NCBI GenBank assembly: GCA_016715885.1
Contig: JADJXL010000018.1
Coordinates: forward strand, 496,001 to 560,000
Origin: Polyangiaceae bacterium
GTDB lineage: Bacteria > Myxococcota_A > Polyangia > Polyangiales > Polyangiaceae
Length of the DNA: 64,000 bases
Direction: 5' to 3'
Positions within the stretch are counted from its first letter, which is position 1; each line of letters begins with the position of its first letter. Both the position numbers and the translations under genes were made by a program. The notes under the pieces were generated by a model that was not told where the DNA came from, searched no databases, and saw only the letters and a list, made by a program, of their open reading frames with translations. Shown here one piece after another: positions 1 to 8,856 of this stretch.

Positions 1-292
1 GCTCGGAATCCGCCACGTCTTCCGAAAAATACACGATATCGTAATGAGCCGACCGCCGATAAGCAGGTTCCGCAGGATTCGTCGGAGTGACGATGAACGA
101 AAGCGTCTCCGCTCCGCGCGTGAATTCAACGACGGGCACGGTTTGTCGGAATGTGCGCAGCCGGGCTCCCTTGCAGTGATACCCCTCGGGATTGGGAAAC
201 GACGGGCCCCCGAATTCGCGCTGCAGCGAGGTCCAGAGCGCATCGGCCAATGCTTGTAATGATTCAGTCGAAGTCATGGAAGGATCGATCAT
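1..292 (-). CDS. Unknown protein, 3' part outside the window
   Basis: An open frame on the minus strand runs off the left edge. It begins with an ATG (292-290) that overlaps the TGA of the upstream gene as ATGA, a layout typical of translational coupling; a second in-frame ATG lies at 277. About 97 residues are visible. The N-terminus reads roughly MIDPSMTSTESLQALADALW, followed by a mixed alpha/beta-looking sequence containing VEFTRG, FIVTPTNPAEPAYRR and YDIVYFSED. There is no signal peptide or membrane segment in the visible part. I do not recognise the family. It is the last visible gene of the kinase/TPR/lipoprotein operon, so it is probably co-transcribed with them. Confidence in coding is good because the frame stays open without a stop to the window edge. 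Confidence 0.6.
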   Translation of the reverse strand, partial: MIDPSMTSTESLQALADALWTSLQREFGGPSFPNPEGYHCKGARLRTFRQTVPVVEFTRGAETLSFIVTPTNPAEPAYRRSAHYDIVYFSEDVADSE

Positions 293-1386
293 TCAGGGCT
301 GCCGCAACTATCGCTCGATGGCTCGAATCCTTGCTTACACGGGTCGGACGGAGCAGCCAAGGGGGGAGAAACCGGGCCGAGCATGGCCGATTCGGTGTCG
401 AATCGCAGGCCCAAGGAAATGGCATCACAGAATTCGCTGCCGTCATTGGGTCCTTCCGCCTCGAGGATATCGGTTGCCGAGCAAAACATGTTCTTGACCT
501 GGAGATATATGATGTCGTCGCGGCAAAACTTGTTCGATGTCGCGGGACCATATCGAAATTCATTGAGCGCCTTGAACATGTTCGAATGCGTCCACTTGGA
601 CGCCATCGTGCCTTCCGTGAGGCGGAATTTCCCGCCGCTCGCTTCGACGATTCTTGCAGTCATCGTATTGTTTATCACGCTCATCACCAGATCGACCGCC
701 TCGGCCCGAAACCTCATTTTCAATTGCGGCATACGGGCGACGAGCAATCCATCGCGTACATAGGCCGCTTCATCGACGACGAGCGGCTCGTCGACGCTCC
801 CCGAACCGCCGACCGAATCGTTCGATACGGGCCACGCATCGGTGCCATTCCAAGCTGGCGCGGTCATGCCGGGCGTTTCATAAACGGCAACCGTCACGCT
901 GTCGTCATTGGCCGTTCCCGAATACTTGCTCACTCGAATGAGCAACGTCCAAAGCCCTTGCGTGGCCCCTTCATTGATGACGATGCTCGATATCGCGCCA
1001 GCGGCCAGCGCATTGATACGCGCAAGCGCAACGCCTCCACCATTGTCGATGCCACGTGTATCGTCGCACGTGTCCTTTTTCACGTCCACGAATGCAGGAC
1101 GCTTGCAGCTTGGGCCGTCGAACGTGCACGTGCATTTGCCGTCGAGGTCGTAGCCAAAACGTGGCGTATCGTCTTCCTCGTCGAGATCGATCGTACGAAT
1201 TGCGGTGACGAATTCGACGTCGTCGCCCGCGTTGGTTACTTTCGGCGGCGCAGGTGGCACGACGGGATTGCAAACCGGAGCGCGCTCGAAGTCTTCATCG
1301 AGTCCCGCAATCGTCGCGCATCCAATGCCCACGAGTGCGATGACGGCGCCTCCGCAAAGCATGTGCAAAGATACGTTGCGGTTCAA
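289..1386 (-). CDS. Secreted lipoprotein of unknown function
   Basis: This 365-residue protein starts with a charged n-region and a hydrophobic stretch ending in GIGC (Cys23), a plausible lipobox, so it is expected to be lipidated and exported. The mature part has several Cys (CTCTF, SCKR, DTCDD near residues 83-105) and mixed beta-rich sequence; no catalytic motif is evident. Its ATG overlaps the stop of the upstream TPR gene (1383-1386), and its own stop overlaps the next start, so all are one operon with the Ser/Thr kinase. Kinase-TPR-lipoprotein groupings are common in myxobacteria; a role in an envelope signalling module is inference only. Confidence 0.75.
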   Translation of the reverse strand: MNRNVSLHMLCGGAVIALVGIGCATIAGLDEDFERAPVCNPVVPPAPPKVTNAGDDVEFVTAIRTIDLDEEDDTPRFGYDLDGKCTCTFDGPSCKRPAFVDVKKDTCDDTRGIDNGGGVALARINALAAGAISSIVINEGATQGLWTLLIRVSKYSGTANDDSVTVAVYETPGMTAPAWNGTDAWPVSNDSVGGSGSVDEPLVVDEAAYVRDGLLVARMPQLKMRFRAEAVDLVMSVINNTMTARIVEASGGKFRLTEGTMASKWTHSNMFKALNEFRYGPATSNKFCRDDIIYLQVKNMFCSATDILEAEGPNDGSEFCDAISLGLRFDTESAMLGPVSPPLAAPSDPCKQGFEPSSDSCGSPE

Positions 1387-2351
1387 AATGTTCCCCCAAT
1401 CCCCAAAAACTGTCGCTCGGGCCCAACTGAAAAACGCAGAAATGCAGTCGTGGCTGGAGCTTCTTTCACGGCGGGCGGGGCAGTAATCAGGAAAAACGTT
1501 CCGGCCGCGGCCGCCGCAAGCCCTACTCCAATCAGTACGTTCGACGCCGTCGCGGCCCCGCGACCTTCGTCAATCTTTTGCCATGTGGAGTCGCTGCAGA
1601 CGAGATCGTCGCATTCGGCAGCGACTTCGCCACCCAATGAAAGCGCCCGGCCCCCAAAATACCCGCCAATCCCAAGCATGACCGCAGATACGCCCAGCGC
1701 CGAAAATCCTACGGGCTTTTTCCATCGACCACCCACGTCCGGCGGCTTGGGATCGGGTATTCGCTCGAGCTTCGGTACGACCACCGTTGCCACCTTGCTG
1801 TGCTCGACGACGACCAGCTTTTCCCAAGTCTTGTGCTTTGGCGCTCGTACGACCGCTTTGTGCTCGCCCGGATCGATTGGAATCGCCGTGCCCCAAGCGC
1901 CTTCTTCGAGCGGCACACCGTCCATTTCCACGGTGAGCCCAATCTTTGCCCCATCATCGGGTATGAGCACGACAAACCGCGACAAAAGCGGCTCGATCGC
2001 CGAAATGTGTTCTCGCGCGATCTTCAATCGATCAGCGCGCCTGGTTTTTTTGGCAATTTGAACCGATTCGTTGAATTCGCCCCAGGCCGTCGCCAATTTT
2101 CCTTCTTTTTCGTGACAAATCGCAAGATTGAGCAGCGTGCCCGGCGCCGGATCGATTCGATAACTGCTCTCGAACTTGCGGCACGCCTCCGCAACCTTCG
2201 ATTCGGCAAGCAGCTTTTTGCCTTCTTTGAACAACGCTTCGGCCATTGCAGTGACGGCCGGAGATTTGCCGTCCGCCGCGTGCAGGACCGCGGGAGACAA
2301 CAAGATCGCGGACGCCAAGACGCCCCCTAAAATATGCTCAAAGGCGGTCAT
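1383..2351 (-). CDS. Exported TPR protein with C-terminal membrane segments
   Basis: This 322-residue protein has an N-terminal signal peptide (hydrophobic residues about 5-25, ending near LHAADG). A TPR-like helical stretch covers about residues 30-115 (EALFKEGKKLLAESK, ACRKFESSYRIDPAPGTLLN). A beta-rich PEGA-like segment follows (about 120-190). Two hydrophobic segments lie near residues 205-225 and 268-290. The family is a frequent neighbour of myxobacterial Ser/Thr kinases, and here its start lies 14 bases inside the 3' end of the kinase gene. It probably sits in the periplasm or inner membrane as a partner in the kinase pathway; no enzymatic motif is visible. Confidence 0.75.
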   Translation of the reverse strand: MTAFEHILGGVLASAILLSPAVLHAADGKSPAVTAMAEALFKEGKKLLAESKVAEACRKFESSYRIDPAPGTLLNLAICHEKEGKLATAWGEFNESVQIAKKTRRADRLKIAREHISAIEPLLSRFVVLIPDDGAKIGLTVEMDGVPLEEGAWGTAIPIDPGEHKAVVRAPKHKTWEKLVVVEHSKVATVVVPKLERIPDPKPPDVGGRWKKPVGFSALGVSAVMLGIGGYFGGRALSLGGEVAAECDDLVCSDSTWQKIDEGRGAATASNVLIGVGLAAAAAGTFFLITAPPAVKEAPATTAFLRFSVGPERQFLGIGGTF

Positions 2352-3678
2352 CGAGCGCGTCGTTCCTAATGGGAGGTTTGGGCGCCCTTACCGGAGCGGC
2401 AGGTGTGCTGACCACGGGCGGCGTCGCGATACTCGTCGCAGGCATGGCGGAAACCGCTGGAACCGCGACCTCGACCATTGCACTCGCATTCGTCATAATG
2501 GCTTCGGCGCTCGCGCTGGCCGTCGGAATGCTTTCCGGTGTGGGAGCTGTCATGGCACTCGTCACTGTATCCGCAGTTTTGGACTCTGCAGCAGGCGATG
2601 CGACGACCCACACGACCATCGCGACCGCGAGTGCCAGCGCCGTGAGCGATGCTGCAAGAGCCGCGATCATCGTCGAGGATCGTCGCGGGGGCGCAGCAGG
2701 TTGCTCGGGCGGAGCTGCAATCTGCGGCATGACGCTCGTTGCTGCAAACGTCGTCACGGGCACCCATGGACGTTCTCGATGCCGTGCCGGGACAAACGGG
2801 AGCAGCGCGCACGCAAGCTCATCGACGGTCTGGTATCTTCGATCGAGCTTCTTTTCCAGGCAACGGTGAATCACCGCTTCGAGCTCTGGCGGTACGTCAG
2901 GGCGAAACTTCCGCAAAGGCGTCGGTTCCTCCATGACGATCATCGCCAAGCTCGCCGAAGGATTGTCCGCCTCGAAAGCCGCGCGCCCCGTGAGCAGTTT
3001 GTAGAGGATCGTGCCCAAAGACCAGACGTCGGCGCGAGGATCGACGTCTTTCGGATTTCGTATTTGCTCGGGCGACATGTAGAGCGGCGACCCGAGAACA
3101 TCCGTGCCCACGGTCAAACTCACGTCACCCGCTTCTTTTTGAGCTTGGATGTTCTTTGCAATTCCAAAGTCGAGCACGCGGACAAACGGTGAACCATCCG
3201 GTTTATGCGAGAGAAACAAGTTGGCGGGCTTGAGATCTCGATGCACGATGCCCATCGCATGCGCCTCGGCCACGCCCTCGGCCGCTTGCAACACGTACTC
3301 GACGGCATCCGTAACGGGAAGCGGACCGTTCTTCCGGACCAACTTGTGCAAGTCGGTTCCTTCGAGCAGCTCCATCACGATGAACGGATCGCCCGAATCG
3401 AGTTTGCCCATGTCGAGCACGCGGGCGACGTGTTCGCTCTTGATGCGAGCAACACTCTGCGCTTCACGCGTGAATCGAGTCACGGCATCTTGTCGAAGCT
3501 CGTCGCCTTGCGTCAGAAACTTCAGCGCAACCTGACCGCCGAGCGACAAGTGACTTGCAGCGACGACGAGGCCCATGCCGCCTTCGCCAAGCTTGCGCTC
3601 GATACGGTATTTGCCGGCGACTATCGCCCCGACGCGAGGTACGAAGCGGCCGCCGTGGCTATCGCTCGAAGTGCTCAT
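2338..3678 (-). CDS. Membrane-anchored Ser/Thr protein kinase (PknB/Hanks type)
   Basis: This is a eukaryotic-like protein kinase of about 446 residues. The catalytic domain (about residues 20-285) shows the Gly-rich loop LGEGGMG, the VALKF lysine, the HRDLKPANLF catalytic loop, DFGIA, and SPLYMSPEQI of the P+1 region. A proline-rich linker leads to one membrane helix (about 340-368, AALAASLTALALAVAMVVWV) and an Ala/Pro/Thr-rich tail of about 75 residues outside the cytoplasm. I place the start at the ATG at 3678 (MSTSSDSHGG); the frame extends to an ATG at 3735, but those 19 residues look unlike coding sequence. It heads the operon with the TPR protein and lipoprotein. Confidence 0.9.
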   Translation of the reverse strand: MSTSSDSHGGRFVPRVGAIVAGKYRIERKLGEGGMGLVVAASHLSLGGQVALKFLTQGDELRQDAVTRFTREAQSVARIKSEHVARVLDMGKLDSGDPFIVMELLEGTDLHKLVRKNGPLPVTDAVEYVLQAAEGVAEAHAMGIVHRDLKPANLFLSHKPDGSPFVRVLDFGIAKNIQAQKEAGDVSLTVGTDVLGSPLYMSPEQIRNPKDVDPRADVWSLGTILYKLLTGRAAFEADNPSASLAMIVMEEPTPLRKFRPDVPPELEAVIHRCLEKKLDRRYQTVDELACALLPFVPARHRERPWVPVTTFAATSVMPQIAAPPEQPAAPPRRSSTMIAALAASLTALALAVAMVVWVVASPAAESKTADTVTSAMTAPTPESIPTASASAEAIMTNASAMVEVAVPAVSAMPATSIATPPVVSTPAAPVRAPKPPIRNDALDDRL

Positions 3679-3784
3679 CAGTCGTGCAGAAGGGCGAAGG
3701 CTACAGCGCTCGAACGATACAGCAGCGCCGCGCATGTGCCAAGCATCGCGTGGTCATCCGATGCGTGATCTTCCGACGAACAGG

Positions 3785-3814
3785 TTGCGGAACAAAGAAA
3801 GTCTTCGGTACAGT
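3785..3814 (+). promoter_or_regulatory. Possible sigma-70-like promoter of the RCC1 gene
   Basis: TTGCGG (3785-3790) and TACAGT (3809-3814) are separated by 18 bases and lie 12 bases before the ATG at 3826, between divergent genes. This would give a very short leader. The match is only moderate and is based on reading alone. Confidence 0.3.
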
Positions 3815-3825
3815 CGCGCGTTGCA

Positions 3826-5553
3826 ATGTGGATTCGAGTGCAGGCTTTGGCGTTGCCGCGCGTGCGTGCATGCATCGTGCGTCGTGTGAGCGCAGTCGCT
3901 CTGACGGTCACTGCTGTGCTCGTGACGGTCGATGTCTCCGGATGTAGCCTGAAAACGAAAACACCCACAAGCGAGACGAACATCCTTTGCACGGAGGAGT
4001 TCGATTGTCCGCCCTCGAACGAACCTTGCGTCGTGTCCACGTGTTTCGAGCAGCGCTGCCTGATGGTGAACGCTGCGTACAACACGGTGATCGACGCGCA
4101 AGTTGGCAACGATTGCCGAATGCGGGTGTGCGACGGCAACGGGCAGATGATGGAGATAAGCGACGACATCGACTTGCCGAACGACGACGGCAACCCGTGC
4201 ACCAAAGCCGCATGCAAGGAAGGTGCGGCTGCGCATGTGCCGGTCGAAGTTGGACGAACATGCGGCGCGGATGGCGTGTGCAACGGTCGCGGCGCGTGCG
4301 GTGTGTGTTTGCCCGGAGCCAAACGTTGCGATGCTCGTGCTGTCGCGACGTGCAGCGAAGAAGGGCAATGGGCAAACGACATGTGCCCCGCGAGCAAACC
4401 GATTTGCACGAACGCGAGTTGTCTTGGCATCAAGGGCGCTTTCGCTGGCGGCACGAACACGTGCGTGCTCTTCGACGACGGCACGGTGCGATGTTTCGGC
4501 GCCGGAGGATCACGTCGAGGAGCGCGAGGAACGTCCGCCGTACCTGGGATCATGGGTGCCGCGGAGCTCGCGCTTGGCGCAGCGCACTCGTGCGCGAGGT
4601 TCGATGACGGAACGGTCATATGCTGGGGCGCCAATGGGTTCGGACAAATTGGCGACGGCACCATCGAAGGACCGCGCCCGCCGACGCAAGTGCTCGGAAT
4701 CGCGAATGCAACGGCCATCGCCGCGGGCGATGATCACACGTGCGCCATCGTCGCCGACGGCAAGGTCATGTGCTGGGGCCGCGGTGATGCCAATGCTCTC
4801 GGTGGTCCGCCACCGCGCCCGCTTGCACCTTCGGCTGGCAAACCCAAGGTTGGTCCCGACGAACCACAGGTTTCACATGCCCAACCCGGTGGTCCTCCGA
4901 CGCTGCTGTCGGGCATCACCGGTGCATCCGCTGTCGTGCTAGGCGTGCGTCATGGTTGCGTTTTGTGGCGTGGAGGTCGCGTTGGGTGCTTTGGTGAAGA
5001 CGACAGCGGGCAGCTAGGTACAGCGTTTGTCCCGAGCACCCCGGAAAAACCAAAGTTTGGTCCCAAGCCCTCGCCGCGTCTCGTGGCAGTCAAAGGCATC
5101 GAAGGGGCGAGTGCCATCGCGCTTGGTGCAAGGCATGGGTGCGTGATCGTGGATGGTGGCTCCGTGCGCTGTTGGGGCGACAATGCAAAAGGCCAATTGG
5201 GCGATGGCACGACGACTGCACGCACCGAATCCGTTTGGGTTGCAGACATCACGACTGCAGCGGCGCTCGCTCTTGGTTCCGACCATTCCTGTGCACTGCT
5301 CGAAGGCGGAGCTGTGAAGTGCTGGGGCGACAATTCGCATAGCCAACTTGGTGACGGGACGAAGACGGCGCATCCAACGGCCGTGGCCGTGAGTGGTTTG
5401 TCCGGGGTGCGTTCGATCTCGTCGGCGCATGGTGCGCACACGTGCGCCACGCTGAACGACGGCGAAGTGCGTTGTTGGGGCACCAATCACTTGGGCGAGC
5501 TTGGTGATGGGACGCTCGACGATCGCGGCGTCCCTGTGCCCGTCGTTTGGTGA
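3826..5553 (+). CDS. RCC1-repeat lipoprotein
   Basis: This 575-residue protein has a long N-terminal signal region ending in the lipobox VSGC (about residue 40). A Cys-rich segment follows (about 50-210: paired Cys in CTEEFDCP, CVVSTC, CNGRGACGVC). Seven RCC1-type blades occupy about residues 210-575, each with a variant of G-x-x-H-x-C-(8)-G-x-V-x-C-W-G and often GQLGDGT. The fold is expected to be a seven-bladed propeller on the cell surface. Myxobacteria carry many such proteins, with binding or adhesion roles assumed rather than shown. It is transcribed divergently from the kinase operon and ends just before a strong cruciform element. Confidence 0.88.
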   Translation: MWIRVQALALPRVRACIVRRVSAVALTVTAVLVTVDVSGCSLKTKTPTSETNILCTEEFDCPPSNEPCVVSTCFEQRCLMVNAAYNTVIDAQVGNDCRMRVCDGNGQMMEISDDIDLPNDDGNPCTKAACKEGAAAHVPVEVGRTCGADGVCNGRGACGVCLPGAKRCDARAVATCSEEGQWANDMCPASKPICTNASCLGIKGAFAGGTNTCVLFDDGTVRCFGAGGSRRGARGTSAVPGIMGAAELALGAAHSCARFDDGTVICWGANGFGQIGDGTIEGPRPPTQVLGIANATAIAAGDDHTCAIVADGKVMCWGRGDANALGGPPPRPLAPSAGKPKVGPDEPQVSHAQPGGPPTLLSGITGASAVVLGVRHGCVLWRGGRVGCFGEDDSGQLGTAFVPSTPEKPKFGPKPSPRLVAVKGIEGASAIALGARHGCVIVDGGSVRCWGDNAKGQLGDGTTTARTESVWVADITTAAALALGSDHSCALLEGGAVKCWGDNSHSQLGDGTKTAHPTAVAVSGLSGVRSISSAHGAHTCATLNDGEVRCWGTNHLGELGDGTLDDRGVPVPVVW

Positions 5554-5560
5554 GAACCCC

Positions 5561-5671
5561 GAGGCCTCAGCCCAATTTCCGGCACTCGCGGGACTCCAAA
5601 CTCGCCCGCTTCGCGGGCTCGAACAATGGGGCCCCCCCGCGCGAGCGCCGGAAATTGAGCCGAGACCTCTC
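5561..5671. repeat. Cruciform/terminator-like element, copy A
   Basis: This intergenic element lies between convergent genes. The outer stem is a perfect 11-bp pairing (CAATTTCCGGC at 5573-5583 with its complement at 5647-5657), extended outward by imperfect pairing. Inside are a second stem (CTCGCGGG with CCCGCG..AG) and an inner hairpin GCCCGC-TTC-GCGGGC. Unpaired blocks AACTCGCC, CTCGAACA and GGGGCCCCC are shared with copy B at 8857-8969, although the stems differ. It probably acts as a bidirectional transcription terminator; a mobile hairpin or structured RNA is an alternative. Confidence 0.7.
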
Positions 5672-5698
5672 ATTCGGGGCCATCGTCCAGGTCCATCG

Positions 5699-6814
5699 TC
5701 AAATGGACCGTTGACCGATCCAATTGGCCACTTTCGGCCAAATCATTTTCGGGCCCTTGCTCGATGTGGACAAACCTATGTGGCCCACAGGAAATCGCAT
5801 GATTTCTTTATCGGTTGACTTCACGAGCGTATTCAGTATTTCGCTCGATTTGGGCGGCGCGATGGGGTCGTTTTCGGCAATGATCGTCAAAACGGGACAG
5901 GTGATGTTTCCAAGGTTCACCGTGCGCCCGCCGACCTGCATCCGACCATGGCAGAAATTGTTGTATTGGTAGCAGTCCTTGATGTATTGCCGATAAATCT
6001 CGCCAGGGAATTCGACGTTGTCCGCGGCCCAATGTTCCATGCCGACAAACGTCATGACGAAATCCTTGTCGTCGATTTTTCGGAACACTTCGAGCCATTT
6101 CGTCATGCGTTGAACGGGCGCCATCGACGAAAAACCGGTCTCCATGAGCGGGATGGGCACATTGCCATGCGCATCGACGAGCGCATCCACGTCGAATCGA
6201 TGCGGAGCGGTCCATGCGGCAAACATTCCACCCTCGTGAAAGTCCACGGGCGTCGCTTGTGCCACGAAATTGCGAATGCCGTCCGGATGCAGCGCGGCGT
6301 ATGCGAGCGCCATCGTCCCGCCCATGCAATAGCCGTACATTGTGAGGTCTTTGGCGCCGCTTTTGCGTAACGTCCACTTCACGGCGTTTTTGATGAGCAC
6401 GTTGGCAACGTCATCCCAACCAATATGACGTTCGTCCGGACCAGGCGTGCCCCAATCGATGGCGTAGACATCGAATCCCTGCTTCACCATGAATTCGATG
6501 AGGCTCCGGCCTGGCAAAAAATCGAGGATGTACCATCGATTGATCAGCGAATAGATGAACAAAATTGGCGTTTGGTGCTTTCGCTTTTCCGGAGCGTAAT
6601 GCAAAAGGCGCATTTGGCCTTTCGTGTACACGACTTCGTAAGGTGTGGGCGCAAGAGGCGGTTCGCCCAATTCTGCCGCTCGCAAAATGAGCGGTTTCAT
6701 GTAATGGTAAGGGCTGATCGCGCCAGCCCGAGCCGCCTTGAGCATTTCGCCGGCGATCTCGACGTTCGACCTCAAAAACGATCCCACTTCCCGGGTCGTC
6801 TCGAAAATGCTCAT
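5699..6814 (-). CDS. phaC: Class III poly(3-hydroxyalkanoate) synthase, catalytic subunit
   Basis: This 371-residue alpha/beta hydrolase polymerises 3-hydroxyacyl-CoA into PHA granules. The lipase-like box GYCMGG carries the nucleophilic Cys (about residue 150). The family's conserved IDWGTPGPDE follows the strand before it, and the acid and His lie in AENDPIAPP and VGHIGLS near the C-terminus. The length matches the short class III type (about 355), not class I (about 590). Its ATG overlaps the stop of the upstream 133-residue gene (6811-6814), which looks like the PhaE partner. The phaC-phaE-ligase order suggests a single PHA operon. Confidence 0.93.
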   Translation of the reverse strand: MSIFETTREVGSFLRSNVEIAGEMLKAARAGAISPYHYMKPLILRAAELGEPPLAPTPYEVVYTKGQMRLLHYAPEKRKHQTPILFIYSLINRWYILDFLPGRSLIEFMVKQGFDVYAIDWGTPGPDERHIGWDDVANVLIKNAVKWTLRKSGAKDLTMYGYCMGGTMALAYAALHPDGIRNFVAQATPVDFHEGGMFAAWTAPHRFDVDALVDAHGNVPIPLMETGFSSMAPVQRMTKWLEVFRKIDDKDFVMTFVGMEHWAADNVEFPGEIYRQYIKDCYQYNNFCHGRMQVGGRTVNLGNITCPVLTIIAENDPIAPPKSSEILNTLVKSTDKEIMRFPVGHIGLSTSSKGPKMIWPKVANWIGQRSI

Positions 6815-7212
6815 GGAGTTTCCTCCTTCGCGCCCGTTGATTGCTTCTTTTCCAGCGATTCGAGCACGACTTCGAGCTGCGTGCTGAGCGCCTCCATTTG
6901 GTCGTGCAGCGACCTCACGTCACGACGGAGCGCTTCGACCTCCGTCGCCGTCGGCAATCGCATTGCATGCAGCACGTTTTCTTGGAGTGATTTGACCTGC
7001 GCTTGGGACCGGAAATTCTGACTCATCGCGCGGCCGACCAAATCGAGGTACGTATCGCTTTGGCCCAAGCGATCGAAGACGCGAGTCATGTTTTTTTCGA
7101 CGAACCCAAATACCTGACCCGTCTTCGTCGTCGGACCGAGCAATCGACCCACGGTTTTCACGGCGCGGGTCAATAGTTTCGGCTTGGCATTCGATTCTCC
7201 CACCTTCGTCAC
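6811..7212 (-). CDS. PhaE/PhaR-like subunit or phasin-type partner of PHA synthase
   Basis: This small, helical, charged protein of 133 residues lies immediately upstream of phaC with a 4-base overlap. Its C-terminal half contains LPTATEVEALRRDVRSLHDQ followed by a coiled-coil stretch. That matches the L-P-T-x-x-E-V-x-x-L signature at the C-terminus of PhaE/PhaR subunits of class III/IV synthases. It is shorter than typical PhaE (about 360), so it may be a minimal activating subunit or a granule phasin. No membrane segment is seen. The assignment rests on this signature and on the position. Confidence 0.65.
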   Translation of the reverse strand: MTKVGESNAKPKLLTRAVKTVGRLLGPTTKTGQVFGFVEKNMTRVFDRLGQSDTYLDLVGRAMSQNFRSQAQVKSLQENVLHAMRLPTATEVEALRRDVRSLHDQMEALSTQLEVVLESLEKKQSTGAKEETP

Positions 7213-7229
7213 TCCATCTGCTCGGGCAA

Positions 7230-8765
7230 TCAGTGCGCGTACTCTTTTCGAAGGTCCAATTTGGAAATTTTACCTGCGGCCGTGAGCGGCATGGCGTCCA
7301 CGAAAATCACCGACTTGGGCGCCTTGTATTTGGCCATGCGATCACGACAGAATGCGAGCAGCTCGTCTTCCGACACCGTTGCATTCGCCTTTTTCACCAC
7401 GATCGCTCGACCCACATCGCCCCATTTTTCATCCGGAATACCAATCACCGCGCACGATGCGACGGCTGGATGCTCGTGCAAAACAGCTTCGATTTCCGCA
7501 GGGTAGACGTTTTCACCGCCCGAAATGAACATGTCCTTCTTTCGATCGGCGATGAAGTAAAACCCGTCGGCGTCCACTCGAGCCATGTCGCCCGTATGAA
7601 AATAACCGTCGGCGTCAATGGATTTTTTCGTCGCTTCGGGGTCGTCGAAATATCCCGAACATGCGCTCGGGCCCTTCAGCACGAGCTCACCCACTTCACC
7701 CACGGGCACCGGCCGATTGTCTTCATCGACGATTCGTACGTCGACGAAATAATTGGGTTTGCCGATGCTCCCTGCCTTCGTTTCGGCGAATTCCGGGCCC
7801 ATGGAGAAAATGCCCGGGCCGAATTCGGTCATGCCAAACCCTTGCTTGAACACGACGCCGTGTTTGTCGCGATATTCGCGTAAAATGGGTACGGGCAAGG
7901 GCGCCCCGCCGCTCGTGAAAAACCGCAAGCTCGAAAGGTTTGCCGCTGCAAACCGAGGCGATTGCATCATCATTTGGTATTGCGTCGGCACGCAGAAGAG
8001 CACCGTTGCTCGTTCGCGTTCGATGAGCGCCAGCATGTCGTCCGCGGTCCACTTGCGCATGATCACCACGGTCCCGCCCAGCGTCAAAAGGGGCAGGGTG
8101 TAAACGAAGAGCGCTCCGGTGTGAAACATCGGCGTGTGCGTAATCGTCACATCGCCCCGCGCGAGCTCGTGAATGACCGTGTTCAGCGTATTCCACGCAA
8201 TCATTCGATACGAGATCTGCGCGCCCTTGGGCAAACCTGTCGTTCCGCCTGTAAAAAGCAAACACACGATGTCTTCTTCTGAAACGGCGTCGTTCGAAAC
8301 CGCCCGTGCATCGCGTCCTTCGAGCGTTTTTCCATACGGCAAACTCGACGGGATGCCATCACCTCCGAGGTGCATCCACACTTTGACGTTGGTGCACGAT
8401 GGAGCGATTTCCGCAATGCCTGCGCGAAAATCGTCATCGAATATCAAGACTTTTGGATTGGTCTTGTGCACCAATGTTTCGATTTCACGTGGGTGGCTTC
8501 GCCAATTGAACGGAACCAAAATCGCGCCCAGCTTGCCGCATGCGAAGAATGCATCGAGGATCTCGACGCAGTTCATCGCGAGCACGCCCACGCGATCGCC
8601 TCGACCGATGCCAACTTCGTCGCGCAAGTACGCGGCCAATCGGTTGGCCCGTCGGTTCATCTCCCGGTACGTAAAGCGACCAGCATCGCCTTTGGCTACG
8701 TCTACGACCGCGAGCGCATCCGGGAAATACCGCTCGCCCCGCTCCATCCAATCGCCGATGTACAT
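7230..8765 (-). CDS. Acyl-CoA synthetase (ANL superfamily)
   Basis: This 511-residue ATP-dependent acyl-CoA ligase shows the AMP-binding P-loop LLFTGGTTGLPKGAQ (about 167-181), GFGMTEFGPG, the YFHTGDMARVD motif and the hinge region DRKKDMFISGGENVYPAEIE. The C-terminal catalytic Lys lies in LTAAGKISKLDLRKEY. It is close to medium/long-chain fatty-acid ligases. It lies 17 bases upstream of the PhaE-like gene on the same strand, so it may supply acyl-CoA for PHA synthesis or for beta-oxidation; the exact substrate cannot be read from sequence. A second ligase at 11316-12860 is a paralogue. Confidence 0.9.
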   Translation of the reverse strand: MYIGDWMERGERYFPDALAVVDVAKGDAGRFTYREMNRRANRLAAYLRDEVGIGRGDRVGVLAMNCVEILDAFFACGKLGAILVPFNWRSHPREIETLVHKTNPKVLIFDDDFRAGIAEIAPSCTNVKVWMHLGGDGIPSSLPYGKTLEGRDARAVSNDAVSEEDIVCLLFTGGTTGLPKGAQISYRMIAWNTLNTVIHELARGDVTITHTPMFHTGALFVYTLPLLTLGGTVVIMRKWTADDMLALIERERATVLFCVPTQYQMMMQSPRFAAANLSSLRFFTSGGAPLPVPILREYRDKHGVVFKQGFGMTEFGPGIFSMGPEFAETKAGSIGKPNYFVDVRIVDEDNRPVPVGEVGELVLKGPSACSGYFDDPEATKKSIDADGYFHTGDMARVDADGFYFIADRKKDMFISGGENVYPAEIEAVLHEHPAVASCAVIGIPDEKWGDVGRAIVVKKANATVSEDELLAFCRDRMAKYKAPKSVIFVDAMPLTAAGKISKLDLRKEYAH

Positions 8766-8856
8766 GTCGAGACGAATCGTTACGCCACCGCTCGGTGGCC
8801 GTCAAGCGCTCCGCAAAAACGATTTGTTCGTGCGACGTTGCCATCTTCGTTTTGGC

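Noticed and set aside
151..2061. A 636-codon open frame on the plus strand
   Set aside because: It lies opposite two well-supported minus-strand genes with signal peptide, lipobox and TPR features; its product is Arg/Ser-rich with no domain. High GC produces long antisense frames.
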